The notes under the pieces: model-generated
Seen by the model: only the letters and a program-made list of their open reading frames with translations
What the model was told of the DNA's origin: nothing
Database searches by the model: none
Assembly: GCA_016713675.1 (NCBI GenBank)
Contig: JADJOS010000001.1
Span: 2,418,001-2,482,000 of the forward strand
Source of the DNA: Acidobacteriota bacterium
GTDB lineage: Bacteria; Acidobacteriota; Blastocatellia; Pyrinomonadales; Pyrinomonadaceae
Direction: 5' to 3'
Length of the DNA stretch: 64,000 bases
Made by a program: the position numbers and the translations under genes
In this document: positions 16,969 to 25,655 of the stretch, in pieces
Layout of the letters: each line of letters begins with the position of its first letter
Numbering within the stretch: the stretch's first letter is position 1

Positions 16969-19634
16969 TCTGATTCATCAGATTCGAGCTTTCGCGTCCA
17001 TTCGCTGGACGGGAAGCTCTTTTTCATGATCGCCGTGATCTGAGCTTGCAGGTCTTCGTTGCTTCCGCAACCGTATTTGGTCCATCCGTTTGCACGCTGG
17101 ACTATATAAAGTGCTTCGGGAACGCGTTTGTCCGTGGGAAAACGCTTTGCCCAATCGATAACGCGTTTTCCGAGCATCTCAGGTGCATCGCCGAGGGCGA
17201 TCAGCTTCTTTCTCTCAGCGATAGCCGCCTGACGCTGAGCAGCGGTCAGGAACTTAGGAGCAGGCAGACGCTTGAACCCAAGGTCGACCTCCTCGGACGC
17301 GTCGGTGCCGGGTTCGTCAGCCTCAAGATACGACGAACACCACCAGTCGTTCGAGTCCCAATCGCCAAATTCATTATCAGATTTGCCGATGCCGTCCTCG
17401 ATATAAGGACTCAATAGCGGATTTTTGAGAATGAAATACAGAATTGCCCTGTCTTGGGCAGCTTGGGTCGTCGCGGCCGTTATCTTCTCGAGCTGCGGTT
17501 CGAGATCCGGGAAATGTTTGGCCATTTCGGGCGTCATTTTGAGCAATGTCGCGGTGTCGTCAAGTAAATATGCCCGCGTCCAGATCGCAACAACAAATTT
17601 TGCACGCAGATAATCAGGAAGAGCCTCTGAACGTTCGACCTCGATGAGCAGCGGCTGAGGGAAAGTGCGATTCATCAGGTCGATAGCGGCGGTATCGAGC
17701 ATGTCGCGGCTTTGCCATTCGCGCTGTTCCTTATATCGGTCTTCGACCTCTTTGTTATAGGCCTCTTGTCCGTCCTTGTGATACTCCGGGTCGTAGTACA
17801 TCTTTTCCTTTGCGATCAGCTCATCGATGCTGCCGACGTCGCCGCTGAAATCCCAAGCGTACGGTTTGCGCAGCGAAAATCTGAGAAAATCGTCGAGCGA
17901 TTCGGTGATGCGTCTTCGCTGATCGAGAAAGTTGTTGCGAGTCGAAATCGGCAGATCATCGCCGATCGCCAGAACGTCATCGATCAAGGTTTTGGCCTCT
18001 GCCGTCTTGCCCAGATCGATGAGCAGGCGTGCCTGATGAAAGCCGATAGTCTGATAGCCGGTTGACGTCCGGCTGGTGTTGTTTGCGGCCTCGAGCAGGC
18101 GTGCGACATCGGTCGAGTTCCTTTCGGCCTTCGAGATCGCCGTCATCAGCCAGAGTTCCGATCCCGATTCGCGAAATCGCTTCAATGAATACAGATACGC
18201 TTCGGGCGTTCGGGTCTGAAACGTGAAAAGCCAATCGGTCAGGTCATCGTTTCGCAAAAAAGCCGGCAGTGCCGATAGATTCAGTTCTTCTTCTGTGTAA
18301 TAACCGCCTTCGTAGTCTGAACGCTGGCTGTCGCTGAACCGCGAGGCGTATGCTAACTGTTTGGATTCGCGAACGCTCTTTTTCATCGCATCGGTCAATG
18401 GCTTGCCTACTGCCTTTTCCGCGGCCGCGATCAATTCGGCATCGGTCGCCTCGGGCTTGACCTTAAAACTCCATGACTCAGCGTAGCTCTCAGAATAGAG
18501 ATTGATCTGCAGCATGCCGTCATCCGGCACCTTTTCGGTCTCAGTCTCGGTATTGGCGGGCGGTACTGTATTTGTGTTGCCGGCCTTCGCGGCAGCGAGA
18601 GCTATCTTTCGCTTTTCTTCAGCTTGTATCGCTTCCGATTCAAATTTATCGAGCAGCCACGTGTAATCGATCAGATCTTGCTTGAAATTGTCGTTTCCCG
18701 ATCTGTACGAAAGTGTTTTGGCCAGCTCACCGACGCGTTCCTTAGGGTGCAGGCGGTATTTGATCAGGCCGAGCATGCGGTCTGCGGACGCGGCAAATTT
18801 ACCGGTCTTCGAAACAAAGCGTTCCAGATGGATCTCAGCTTCCTCATAATAGGGCTTCGCTGATTGAGCAGACGGGGAAAGGCTGGCACGTCTGATGAGC
18901 GTGCGGGCTACAAGATAATCGGCTGTCTCGGCCCACGGCGATTCGGTGTCCTGAGCTATTTCGGCAAAATGTTTCTTCGCATTCGCATAATCAAGCGAAT
19001 AGAACTCGGCGGCGGCCTTTTGGTACGCACGATCTTTTTGAAGCCAGACCGGGGCACCCATCGGGGCATCGTCGGGTGCTTGTTTTCCGGCGGCACAATT
19101 CTTGAAGACCTGATCCTGAGCGGCGACCCAATTCGCGACGGCCGAATCGGTCGCACCATGCTCTGAAATACGATTTGAAAGTGTTTCCGCGGCTACCTCG
19201 AATGCGTTTTTGGTGCAGTTCGGAAAAAAGTCATAGCCGCCATACGAACGTTCGACATAGATCTCCGGCGGCTTTTCCTCTTTTTCAAGGACGACCTTGC
19301 GCTGTGCGACCCAGGCCTTTACCGCATCGCCGACATCATCCTGCTGCGGATAATCACGGTCTACTTCGGCTTTCCACAGTTCGACGAGCAAGCGTTGATC
19401 ATCCGCCGAAAAACTGCCGCCGTTTAGATATCGATATGCCGCGAAGAGGATCGAACGGTTGAATCCTGTCTTGATAATGCCCAATCGCCCCGCTGCATAA
19501 TTTGCGTACGGATTCTCCGGAGCCTTGGTCTGGTCAAAGACCGGCGAGATATATCCGGGCCCGCAGGGAAGGGCATTTGTCATAAAAGCGGCGAGCAAAA
19601 CAAGCGAGATCGTAAATTGGTATATGCGGTTCAT
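16956..19634 (-). CDS. large secreted protein of unknown function with TPR-like helices
   Basis: The 892-residue product starts at 19634 with a signal peptide (MNRIYQFTISLVLLAAFMTNA); the upstream in-frame ATG at 19667 adds only 11 residues. The mature part begins CGPGYISPVFD and is rich in helical, Ala/Tyr/Leu-spaced stretches like degenerate tetratricopeptide repeats (for example YFSLDYANAKKHFAEIAQDTES-type). No catalytic motif was recognised. It is probably a periplasmic or cell-surface scaffold. It is monocistronic and convergent with the lipoprotein gene. Confidence 0.75.
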   Translation of the reverse strand: MNRIYQFTISLVLLAAFMTNALPCGPGYISPVFDQTKAPENPYANYAAGRLGIIKTGFNRSILFAAYRYLNGGSFSADDQRLLVELWKAEVDRDYPQQDDVGDAVKAWVAQRKVVLEKEEKPPEIYVERSYGGYDFFPNCTKNAFEVAAETLSNRISEHGATDSAVANWVAAQDQVFKNCAAGKQAPDDAPMGAPVWLQKDRAYQKAAAEFYSLDYANAKKHFAEIAQDTESPWAETADYLVARTLIRRASLSPSAQSAKPYYEEAEIHLERFVSKTGKFAASADRMLGLIKYRLHPKERVGELAKTLSYRSGNDNFKQDLIDYTWLLDKFESEAIQAEEKRKIALAAAKAGNTNTVPPANTETETEKVPDDGMLQINLYSESYAESWSFKVKPEATDAELIAAAEKAVGKPLTDAMKKSVRESKQLAYASRFSDSQRSDYEGGYYTEEELNLSALPAFLRNDDLTDWLFTFQTRTPEAYLYSLKRFRESGSELWLMTAISKAERNSTDVARLLEAANNTSRTSTGYQTIGFHQARLLIDLGKTAEAKTLIDDVLAIGDDLPISTRNNFLDQRRRITESLDDFLRFSLRKPYAWDFSGDVGSIDELIAKEKMYYDPEYHKDGQEAYNKEVEDRYKEQREWQSRDMLDTAAIDLMNRTFPQPLLIEVERSEALPDYLRAKFVVAIWTRAYLLDDTATLLKMTPEMAKHFPDLEPQLEKITAATTQAAQDRAILYFILKNPLLSPYIEDGIGKSDNEFGDWDSNDWWCSSYLEADEPGTDASEEVDLGFKRLPAPKFLTAAQRQAAIAERKKLIALGDAPEMLGKRVIDWAKRFPTDKRVPEALYIVQRANGWTKYGCGSNEDLQAQITAIMKKSFPSSEWTRKLESDESEKSQ

Positions 19635-19712
19635 TGTCGTAAGCGGCCGAGCGAAGATTTTGTACAAATATACTCCAATTCAGGAACGATGGAAAGTAAA
19701 GTTCGGTGCATG

Positions 19713-19741
19713 GAAAAACCCTCCGAAGTGTTTCGGAGGGT
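19713..19741 (-). terminator. terminator of the rplM-frr operon
   Basis: ACCCTCCGAA (19718-19727) pairs with TTCGGAGGGT (19732-19741); five T residues follow on the minus strand. It lies about 70 bases after the frr stop. Confidence 0.85.
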
Positions 19742-19811
19742 CTGATTCAAAATCCAAATGTGACGTTGCTATCCAATTCCGGACAATACGGATCACACGT
19801 ACCATCGCAAA

Positions 19812-20372
19812 TTAAACGACCATGATCTCAGCTTCTTTGTTTTTGGAAAGCTCATCGATCTTGGCGATGTAAGTGTTTGTCAATTTCTGGACGTCTTCGA
19901 GGCCGCTGCGCTCTTCGTCTTCGGAGACCTCTCTGTCCTTAAGCATCTTTTTGAGCAGATCATTGGACTGGTGACGTACGTTGCGGACGGCAATTCGGTG
20001 TTCCTCGGCGACCTCGTGAACCTGTTTGGCGAACTGCTTACGGCGTTCTTCGGTAAGAGCGGGAATACTCAGGCGAATGATCTTGCCGTCATTCGAAGGG
20101 TTAAGTCCGAGATTGGCGGCAGTGATCGCCTTTTCGATCCCAGCCATCGCGGTCGCATCCCACGGTTGGACCGTCATCATTTGCGGCTCCGGAACGGCGA
20201 TAGATGCCATCTGATTGAGCGGCGTCGGGACGCCGTAGTAGTCGACGACGACCGCGTCGAGCAGACCGACAGTTGCACGGCCCGTGCGGATGTTAGATAG
20301 CTTTCGCTTAAAATCTTCGACCACATGGTCCATTTTTGGGCCGGTCTCTTTAATTACGTCTTGTGCGCTCAT
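19812..20372 (-). CDS. frr: ribosome recycling factor
   Basis: RRF splits post-termination ribosomes with EF-G. The 186-residue protein has DHVVEDFKRKLSNIRTGRA, the PLNQMASIAVPEPQMM beta-domain and the KMLKDREVSEDEERSG helix. It starts 2 bases after the pyrH stop, so the two are coupled. It is last in the minus-strand operon. Confidence 0.97.
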   Translation of the reverse strand: MSAQDVIKETGPKMDHVVEDFKRKLSNIRTGRATVGLLDAVVVDYYGVPTPLNQMASIAVPEPQMMTVQPWDATAMAGIEKAITAANLGLNPSNDGKIIRLSIPALTEERRKQFAKQVHEVAEEHRIAVRNVRHQSNDLLKKMLKDREVSEDEERSGLEDVQKLTNTYIAKIDELSKNKEAEIMVV

Positions 20373-20374
20373 AA

Positions 20375-21091
20375 TTAATTACTCACTAATGTTCCGATCG
20401 AAAGGTCGCCGCAAACGGCTTTGATAATATTTTCGGACCGCTGCATGTTAAAGACCATGATCGGCAAATTATTGTCCATACAAAGCGATATCGCCGAGGC
20501 ATCCATCACTTTTAGTTGTTTTTCGAGAACTTCCTGATACGAGATCTTGTCAAATTTGGTCGCTGTCGGGTCTTTCATCGGGTCAGCGGAATAAATTCCA
20601 TCGACCTTAGTACCTTTGAGAATGACCTCAGATTCGATCTCGAGTGCCCTCAAGGCTGCAGCGGAATCGGTCGTAAAATAGGGGTTTCCTGTTCCGGCAG
20701 CAAAGATGACGACCCGTTTCTTTTCAAGATGCCTGACAGCACGCCGGCGAATAAAGGGCTCGGCCAACTGCGGGATATCTATCGCCGACATCACGCGTGT
20801 ATAAACATCCAGCTGTTCCAATGAGTCCTGCAGCACAACGGCATTCATCACAGTCGCGAGCATTCCGATATAATCGGCGGCCGCGCGATCCATGTTTCCT
20901 GCCGACTCTGACACGCCGCGAAAGATATTGCCGCCGCCAATGACGATGGCGATCTCCACGCCGAGATCATGGACCGCCTTGACCTCTTTCGCTACAGCGG
21001 CAGCGACCTTGGTGTCAATGCCGTTGTTCTGCGAACCCACAAGGGCTTCGCCCGAAAGCTTAAGCAGAATACGTTTGTATGCAGGCTCCAT
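20375..21091 (-). CDS. pyrH: UMP kinase
   Basis: It phosphorylates UMP to UDP in pyrimidine synthesis. The 238-residue amino-acid-kinase fold shows KRILLKLSGEAL, VIGGGNIFRG and the GTGNPYFTTDSAAALRA segment. Members of this family are hexameric and regulated by GTP/UTP. The neighbours tsf and frr are the normal bacterial context. There are 81 bases of GTAGGCAG-type repeat between it and tsf. Confidence 0.97.
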   Translation of the reverse strand: MEPAYKRILLKLSGEALVGSQNNGIDTKVAAAVAKEVKAVHDLGVEIAIVIGGGNIFRGVSESAGNMDRAAADYIGMLATVMNAVVLQDSLEQLDVYTRVMSAIDIPQLAEPFIRRRAVRHLEKKRVVIFAAGTGNPYFTTDSAAALRALEIESEVILKGTKVDGIYSADPMKDPTATKFDKISYQEVLEKQLKVMDASAISLCMDNNLPIMVFNMQRSENIIKAVCGDLSIGTLVSN

Positions 21092-21172
21092 AAGTATGTA
21101 GGCAGTAGGCCGTTAGCGGAAGGCAGACAGTTCATGTACTGGTAACTGCCCTCGGCCAACCGCCAAACGATA

Positions 21173-21835
21173 CTAGCCGACCATCGACGCGACTTCGGCG
21201 GCGAAATCGTCCGCCTTTTTCTCAATACCTTCGCCCATTTTGAAACGTGAAAAGCGGCGGATCGAGATGTTCTCTTTGATCGAACCGATCTTTTCGGCAA
21301 CGAGTTCGCCGACCGTCTTCGAAGGATCTTTGACGAACGCCTGATCGACGAGAACGTTGTCCTCATAAAATTTGTTCAGGCGGCCTTCGATGATCTTATT
21401 GAGAACATCTTCGGGTTTGCTGGCGTTCTTCGGGTCATTTTTGAGCTGCTCCATCAGGATCTCGCGTTCTTTATCGAGATCGGCTGCCGGAACTTCGTCG
21501 CGGTTCGTGTAACGCGGATCGGTCGCCGCGATGTGCATCGCAACGTCCTTGACGAGCTGTTGAAACTCGTCGCCGCGTGAGACGAAATCACTTTCGCAAT
21601 TGATCTCGACGAGTACGCCGACCTTGCCGCCCATGTGAATGTACGAACCGACCGCACCCTCAGCGGTGACACGACCGGCTTTCTTGCCGGCCTGTGCCAT
21701 GCCTTTTTTGCGAAGGATGTCCATTGCTGCGTTCTCGTCGCCGTTTGCTTCGACGAGAGCGTTTTTGCAATCGACCATTCCTGCACCTGATTTTTCACGC
21801 AGCGATTTAACTGCGCTTGCTGTAACTTCTGCCAT
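21173..21835 (-). CDS. tsf: elongation factor Ts
   Basis: EF-Ts recharges EF-Tu with GTP. The 220-residue protein has the N-terminal UBA-like KSLREKSGAGMVDCKNAL and the core segment GYIHMGGKVGVLVEINCESDFV-type (here GSYIHMGGKVG). The coiled-coil subdomain is short. It lies downstream of rpsB, with a terminator-like hairpin in the gap. Confidence 0.97.
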   Translation of the reverse strand: MAEVTASAVKSLREKSGAGMVDCKNALVEANGDENAAMDILRKKGMAQAGKKAGRVTAEGAVGSYIHMGGKVGVLVEINCESDFVSRGDEFQQLVKDVAMHIAATDPRYTNRDEVPAADLDKEREILMEQLKNDPKNASKPEDVLNKIIEGRLNKFYEDNVLVDQAFVKDPSKTVGELVAEKIGSIKENISIRRFSRFKMGEGIEKKADDFAAEVASMVG

Positions 21836-21864
21836 AACTACCTCTAAATAATAATGTCTGCTTG

Positions 21865-21911
21865 TAAAAAAGCGTAGCCATTTCGCTGTGAACGGAAACG
21901 AGCTACGCTAT
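21865..21911 (-). terminator. attenuator or partial terminator between rpsB and tsf
   Basis: AGCGTAGC (21871-21878) pairs with GCTACGCT (21902-21909). On the minus strand it is followed by six T residues. It would lower tsf-pyrH-frr transcription relative to rpsB. Confidence 0.65.
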
Positions 21912-21928
21912 CAATGATAAAAATTTAC

Positions 21929-23002
21929 TTAGCTTGCTGTCGCTTCTGTGCTCTCTTCGGTTGTTGCCGCGGCCGTTTCTTCGGCGGCCGGAACTTCTGC
22001 CGCAGGTTCTTCGACCAATCCAGATGCCTCAGCAGGAGCTTCAGCAGCGGCTGTTTCGACCGCAGGAGCTTCGGCATCCACAGGTTCGACCGCCGCAGCT
22101 TCGACTTCCGTGGTTTCGACAGTTTCCGTCTCGGCGACTACTTCTACTTCGTCGTCCTCGTCAACTTCCTCAGGGATGTCGACCGATTCGATCTCGGCAA
22201 CGTCATCTTCGCTGAGGAACTGCTTGGGGATCGAGATCGTAGATTCGACGATAGGAGCGTTAGCTTCCTCGCCGCCTTCTTCGGCTTCGATCTCAGCCGT
22301 GCGGCCTTCGGTTCCGACCTGACGGCCTTCGATGATGGCGTCGGCGATACGCGAAGCGAACAATCTGATCGCACGCAGAGCGTCGTCGTTGCCCGGAATT
22401 ACGAGGTCGATGCCCTCGGGTGAGCAATTTGTATCGACGACCGCTACGATCGGGATGTTGAGGCGGTTTGCTTCTTTGATCGCGATATCTTCTTTGCGGA
22501 CATCAATTACGAACATCATGTCGGGCATTCCGTTCATGTCTTTGATGCCGGCAAGATTCTTCATCAATTTTTCGTGCTCGCGGTCGAGTTGGAGACGCTC
22601 TTTTTTGGTGAGCATCTCAAAACGGCCGTCTTCGCGCATCGTTTCGATCTCTTTTAGCTTGTTGATCGATTTTTTGACGGTCTCGTAGTTCGTCAAAAGG
22701 CCGCCGAGCCAGCGGTTGTTGATGTAGAACTGCCCGCAGCGTTCGGCTTCCTCTTTGATGGCGTCCTGAGCCTGGCGTTTGGTGCCGACGAACAGGACCT
22801 TCTGATTCGGACGTTCGGTGAGCGATTCGGTGACGTGGTTGAGAGCGTCGCGGAAAAGCTTTTGCGTTTTCTGGAGGTCAATAATATAAATGCCGTTGCG
22901 TTCGCCAAAGATGTATTCTTTCATCTTCGGATTCCAACGGCGGACCTGGTGACCAAAATGAACTCCTGCTTCGAGGAGCTCTTTCATCGTTACTGTAGCC
23001 AA
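21929..23002 (-). CDS. rpsB: 30S ribosomal protein S2 with long acidic tail
   Basis: The first 230 residues are normal S2 (MKELLEAGVHFGHQVRRWNPKM, then FVGTKRQAQDAI, NRWLGGLLTN and VVDTNCSPEGIDLVIPGNDDA, as separate motifs). The remaining 115 or so residues form an acidic, low-complexity Ala/Glu/Val/Thr tail, bringing the length to 357 against about 240-260 usually. S2 assembles late on the small subunit. Upstream lies a perfect 25-bp inverted repeat. Confidence 0.96.
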   Translation of the reverse strand: MATVTMKELLEAGVHFGHQVRRWNPKMKEYIFGERNGIYIIDLQKTQKLFRDALNHVTESLTERPNQKVLFVGTKRQAQDAIKEEAERCGQFYINNRWLGGLLTNYETVKKSINKLKEIETMREDGRFEMLTKKERLQLDREHEKLMKNLAGIKDMNGMPDMMFVIDVRKEDIAIKEANRLNIPIVAVVDTNCSPEGIDLVIPGNDDALRAIRLFASRIADAIIEGRQVGTEGRTAEIEAEEGGEEANAPIVESTISIPKQFLSEDDVAEIESVDIPEEVDEDDEVEVVAETETVETTEVEAAAVEPVDAEAPAVETAAAEAPAEASGLVEEPAAEVPAAEETAAATTEESTEATAS

Positions 23003-23073
23003 AACTTTATATCTCCTTGGTTTATGTACTCGGCAAGACGGTGTTTAACCAAAGTGTCTTGTCGATGGATTTT

Positions 23074-23140
23074 GTTCAGAGTGCAAGCTTTAGCTTGTAT
23101 CCACTCAATGGAGAAACAAGCTAAAGCTTGCACTCTGAAC
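23074..23140. repeat. perfect 25-bp inverted repeat between rpsI and rpsB
   Basis: Positions 23074-23098 are the exact reverse complement of 23116-23140, with a 17-base loop. The word GCAAGCTTTAGCTTG is itself part-palindromic. It lies in the rpsB leader on the minus strand and lacks a following T tract. Confidence 0.92.
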
Positions 23141-23145
23141 TCTAA

Positions 23146-23538
23146 TTATCTCTTCGAGAACTGGAATCTCGCACGGGCGCCTTTTTGACCGTATTTTTTA
23201 CGTTCTTTCTGACGCGGGTCGCGTGTGACGAGGCCTGCTTTCTTCAAAGCGGGACGCAGGTCAGCGTTAAATTCCATCAACGCACGCGTGATGCCGTGGC
23301 GAACAGCACCTGCCTGTCCGGCCTGGCCGCCGCCGTCGACGTTTACTAGAATGTCGAACTGCTCTGCCGTCTCCGTCAAACGGAGCGGCTGGCGAATGAT
23401 CATTCGCAGAGCTTCGTTGGGGAAGTAAGCGTCGAATTCGCGGCGGTTGATGACGATGTTGCCATTGCCCGGACGAAGGTAAACGCGTGCGGTCGAGGTC
23501 TTTCTGCGGCCGGTGCCGTAATACTGTATGTCTGCCAT
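23146..23538 (-). CDS. rpsI: 30S ribosomal protein S9
   Basis: The 130-residue protein starts QYYGTGRRKTSTARVYL and ends with the typical RKKYGQKGARARFQFSKR-type tail whose last Lys-Arg reaches the P-site tRNA. The GGGQAGQAGAVRHGI segment is conserved. It is preceded by rplM across an 81-base gap that holds a repeat. Confidence 0.97.
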   Translation of the reverse strand: MADIQYYGTGRRKTSTARVYLRPGNGNIVINRREFDAYFPNEALRMIIRQPLRLTETAEQFDILVNVDGGGQAGQAGAVRHGITRALMEFNADLRPALKKAGLVTRDPRQKERKKYGQKGARARFQFSKR

Positions 23539-23540
23539 AT

Positions 23541-23615
23541 ATCAAATTTCGAACGATGAATGATGAATTTCGAATAACGGAATCTTGCGATTCAATATTC
23601 GATATTCTTAATTCT
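23541..23615. repeat. AT-rich repeat between rplM and rpsI
   Basis: GATGAATGATGAATT is followed by TTCAATATTCGATATTC-like words. It resembles the palindromic family inserted in the acyltransferase gene at 6113-6190. It splits the usually tight rplM-rpsI pair. Confidence 0.55.
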
Positions 23616-23619
23616 ATAT

Positions 23620-24057
23620 TTAAAGTTCTCTCGCCTCCGGTTTCTGGGCGATGTGTTTATGTTCTGCGTCGGCGTACACCTTGAGTTTCTTAGCCATTGC
23701 CTTGCCGAGCTTTGTTTTCGGTAGCATGCCGCGGACGGCGAGTTCGATGACCTTTTCAGGCTTCTTCTCGAACATCTCCTTGACCGACGTTTCACGCAGA
23801 CCGCCCGGATAGAGCGTGTGGCGATAATAGATCTTCTGATCGTCCTTGGCACCCGTAAATACGGCGTGACGGGCGTTGATGACCACACAGTGATCGCCCA
23901 TATCAAGGAACGGCGTCCAGGCCGGATTATTCTTGCCCGAAAGGATGCGGGCGACCTCGGTCGCGAGGCGGCCGACAGTCTTGCCCTTGGCATCAACCAC
24001 GAGCCATTTACGATTTTCTGCTAAACCTTTTCCGCTAGGAAAATAAGTAGTACTCAT
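23620..24057 (-). CDS. rplM: 50S ribosomal protein L13
   Basis: L13 is an early assembly protein of the large subunit. The start at 24057 (MSTTYFPSGKG) was chosen; ten further in-frame residues upstream are not typical. Motifs WLVVDAKGKTVGRLATEVARIL-type (here KWLVVDAKGKTVGRLA), GDHCVVINA and AVRGMLPKTKLGKAM are clear. It is first gene of the minus-strand operon rplM-rpsI-rpsB-tsf-pyrH-frr. Confidence 0.96.
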   Translation of the reverse strand: MSTTYFPSGKGLAENRKWLVVDAKGKTVGRLATEVARILSGKNNPAWTPFLDMGDHCVVINARHAVFTGAKDDQKIYYRHTLYPGGLRETSVKEMFEKKPEKVIELAVRGMLPKTKLGKAMAKKLKVYADAEHKHIAQKPEAREL

Positions 24058-24531
24058 ATTCACACACACTGATACAAATCTCCGCAAAAATGCGAACGCA
24101 TAGAATATCGAAATGCGTCGGCGAGGTCAAGCCCAAACGGCAAGATATCGCGCTATACGGCCTGATCCGTAAGCAACACGATGGCGAACACGGCGACGGT
24201 GAAATATTACTGCTAACCGGCGTTGATAACAGGAACGAATCACTTTGCAGCCGCATTTGGTGCTAGTGCGACCGGATAAACCATTGCAAACACGAGGCTT
24301 AACTGCGAATGACCGCTCAAAACATACAAAAATGCACTTTGGCGACACTCCCGGAGGCTCTGGCGACACCCAAAAACTGCCCTGGTTCCACTCAAAACCG
24401 CCCTGGCGACAATCTACATCTTGGACCGCCGGACCCTTTTCTTCGCCGACCTCGACATTATCAAATTCTCCGAATTCGTCGGCCTGGTCATCGCAGCGTG
24501 GCCGCTACCGGTTTCGACACAGTCGAATAAG
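24058..24531. mobile_element. gene-free gap with a decayed repeat array
   Basis: This 474-base gap has no convincing gene. At 24342-24411 GGCGACA boxes start at 24341, 24362 and 24405, with a degenerate GGTTCCA between the last two, giving a period of about 21-22 bp. The design matches elements A and B, but the spacer words differ (AAAAACTGCCCT). It may be a remnant of an IS end. Confidence 0.5.
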
Positions 24532-25056
24532 CTAGGAAGAGCGGGCGGCAGTAAGAAGTATGCCGGCGATGGTCTTGGCATCCTCGATGCGTCCGTCGTG
24601 AACCATTTGTATGGCGTCGACGAGAGTGAAGCGGACCATCTCGACGATCTCGTCGTCGTCGAGGGTTTGGACAGACTCCGTTAGCTCGGTAGCGAGGAAA
24701 ACATACATTTTCTCAGTCAGGAAGCCGGGCGAGACGTAGAATTCGGCTAGCTTTTCGATCTTGCCGGCACGGAAACCGGTCTCTTCTTCGAGTTCCCGGG
24801 TCGCGGCCTGCTCAAATGTTTCGCCGGGCTCGATACAGCCGGCCGGGAGTTCGAGTTGGTAACCGCCGGTCGCATGCCGATACTGCCGCACAAGAGCAAC
24901 TGTCCCGTCCTCAAATACCGGCACGATCACAGCACTGCCCTGATGCACCACGATCTCTCGCTTGTACTCAACATCACCCTCGCGGATAGTGTCCACGCGA
25001 AGATCGAAGATGCGGCCTTTGAAGATGGTCTCGGATGATAGGGTTTGTGGTTTCAT
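24532..25056 (-). CDS. NUDIX hydrolase, ADP-ribose pyrophosphatase type
   Basis: The 174-residue protein carries a full NUDIX box (GCIEPGETFEQAATRELEEE then TGF) at about residues 75-97. The beta-strands before it resemble the NudF branch that cleaves ADP-ribose to AMP and ribose-5-phosphate. The AEFYVSPGFLTEKMYVF segment after the box is typical of that branch. The exact substrate is not proven. It diverges from the DUF4375 gene. Confidence 0.9.
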   Translation of the reverse strand: MKPQTLSSETIFKGRIFDLRVDTIREGDVEYKREIVVHQGSAVIVPVFEDGTVALVRQYRHATGGYQLELPAGCIEPGETFEQAATRELEEETGFRAGKIEKLAEFYVSPGFLTEKMYVFLATELTESVQTLDDDEIVEMVRFTLVDAIQMVHDGRIEDAKTIAGILLTAARSS

Positions 25057-25065
25057 TCGGATATA

Positions 25066-25644
25066 ATTTTCCCACGAAATGCACGAATATAGCTAAAGTG
25101 TAAAAGAGTACTCAAGAGTACTCATATAAAATGGTCGAGAGTCCGTGATACTTCGTTCAATAACAAATCAACAACTAGCCGAAGATCCAAATTTACTATG
25201 GAATAATTTTATCGATCTTCTGGCAATCGAAGACTTTGATGTCCTAACGGCGGAGCAGCGTCCGGCGCATTTGGTTTTCTGGTATGAGAGCGAGGTTGAA
25301 AACGGAGGCCATCTTCAATACTTTGAAAATTGGGGAACTGAACGGCTTCCGGAAACGATTCAGGCTCTTGAACTGTTCGGTGCCGAATGTCAGATGAAGA
25401 TCCTAATTGAAGCGGGCAAACAATGGACGAGCATTTACAGAAATCATCCAGAAACCGTCGAGGAGTTCGTTGCAACTGCATTGGAAGGCGATCTGGAAGA
25501 GTTTGACAGGCAGTTCCACAAATGCAAAATTTCCCTCAATTCATTGCTCGAAGCACATTTGCTTCAATTTAGCGATAACTTCGTTCAGCTAAGTTAGTCG
25601 AGTTCGATTCTCCTTTCGTGTTATTTTGTGCATTTCGTGGGAAA
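25066..25644. repeat. 17-bp inverted arms flanking the DUF4375 gene
   Basis: TTTCCCACGAAATGCAC (25066-25082) is the exact reverse complement of 25628-25644. Between them lies one complete gene. The arms look like the two halves of a usual intergenic hairpin, pulled 545 bases apart. Confidence 0.85.
25145..25597 (+). CDS. DUF4375 (DMP19-like) protein
   Basis: The 150-residue acidic protein contains YESEVENGGHLQYFENWG, the hallmark of the DUF4375 family, which includes the DNA-mimic protein DMP19 of Neisseria. A negatively charged helical domain would fit DNA mimicry or simple protein binding, but most members are uncharacterised. It starts at the first ATG-like codon in the frame (GTG region at 25145) and lies alone between two inverted-repeat arms, which hints at a later insertion. 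Confidence 0.75.
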   Translation: MILRSITNQQLAEDPNLLWNNFIDLLAIEDFDVLTAEQRPAHLVFWYESEVENGGHLQYFENWGTERLPETIQALELFGAECQMKILIEAGKQWTSIYRNHPETVEEFVATALEGDLEEFDRQFHKCKISLNSLLEAHLLQFSDNFVQLS

Positions 25645-25655
25645 CTCTTATTCGT

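Noticed and set aside
24421..24684. Plus-strand gene overlapping the NUDIX gene
   Set aside because: Most of it is antisense to a gene with an intact NUDIX box.
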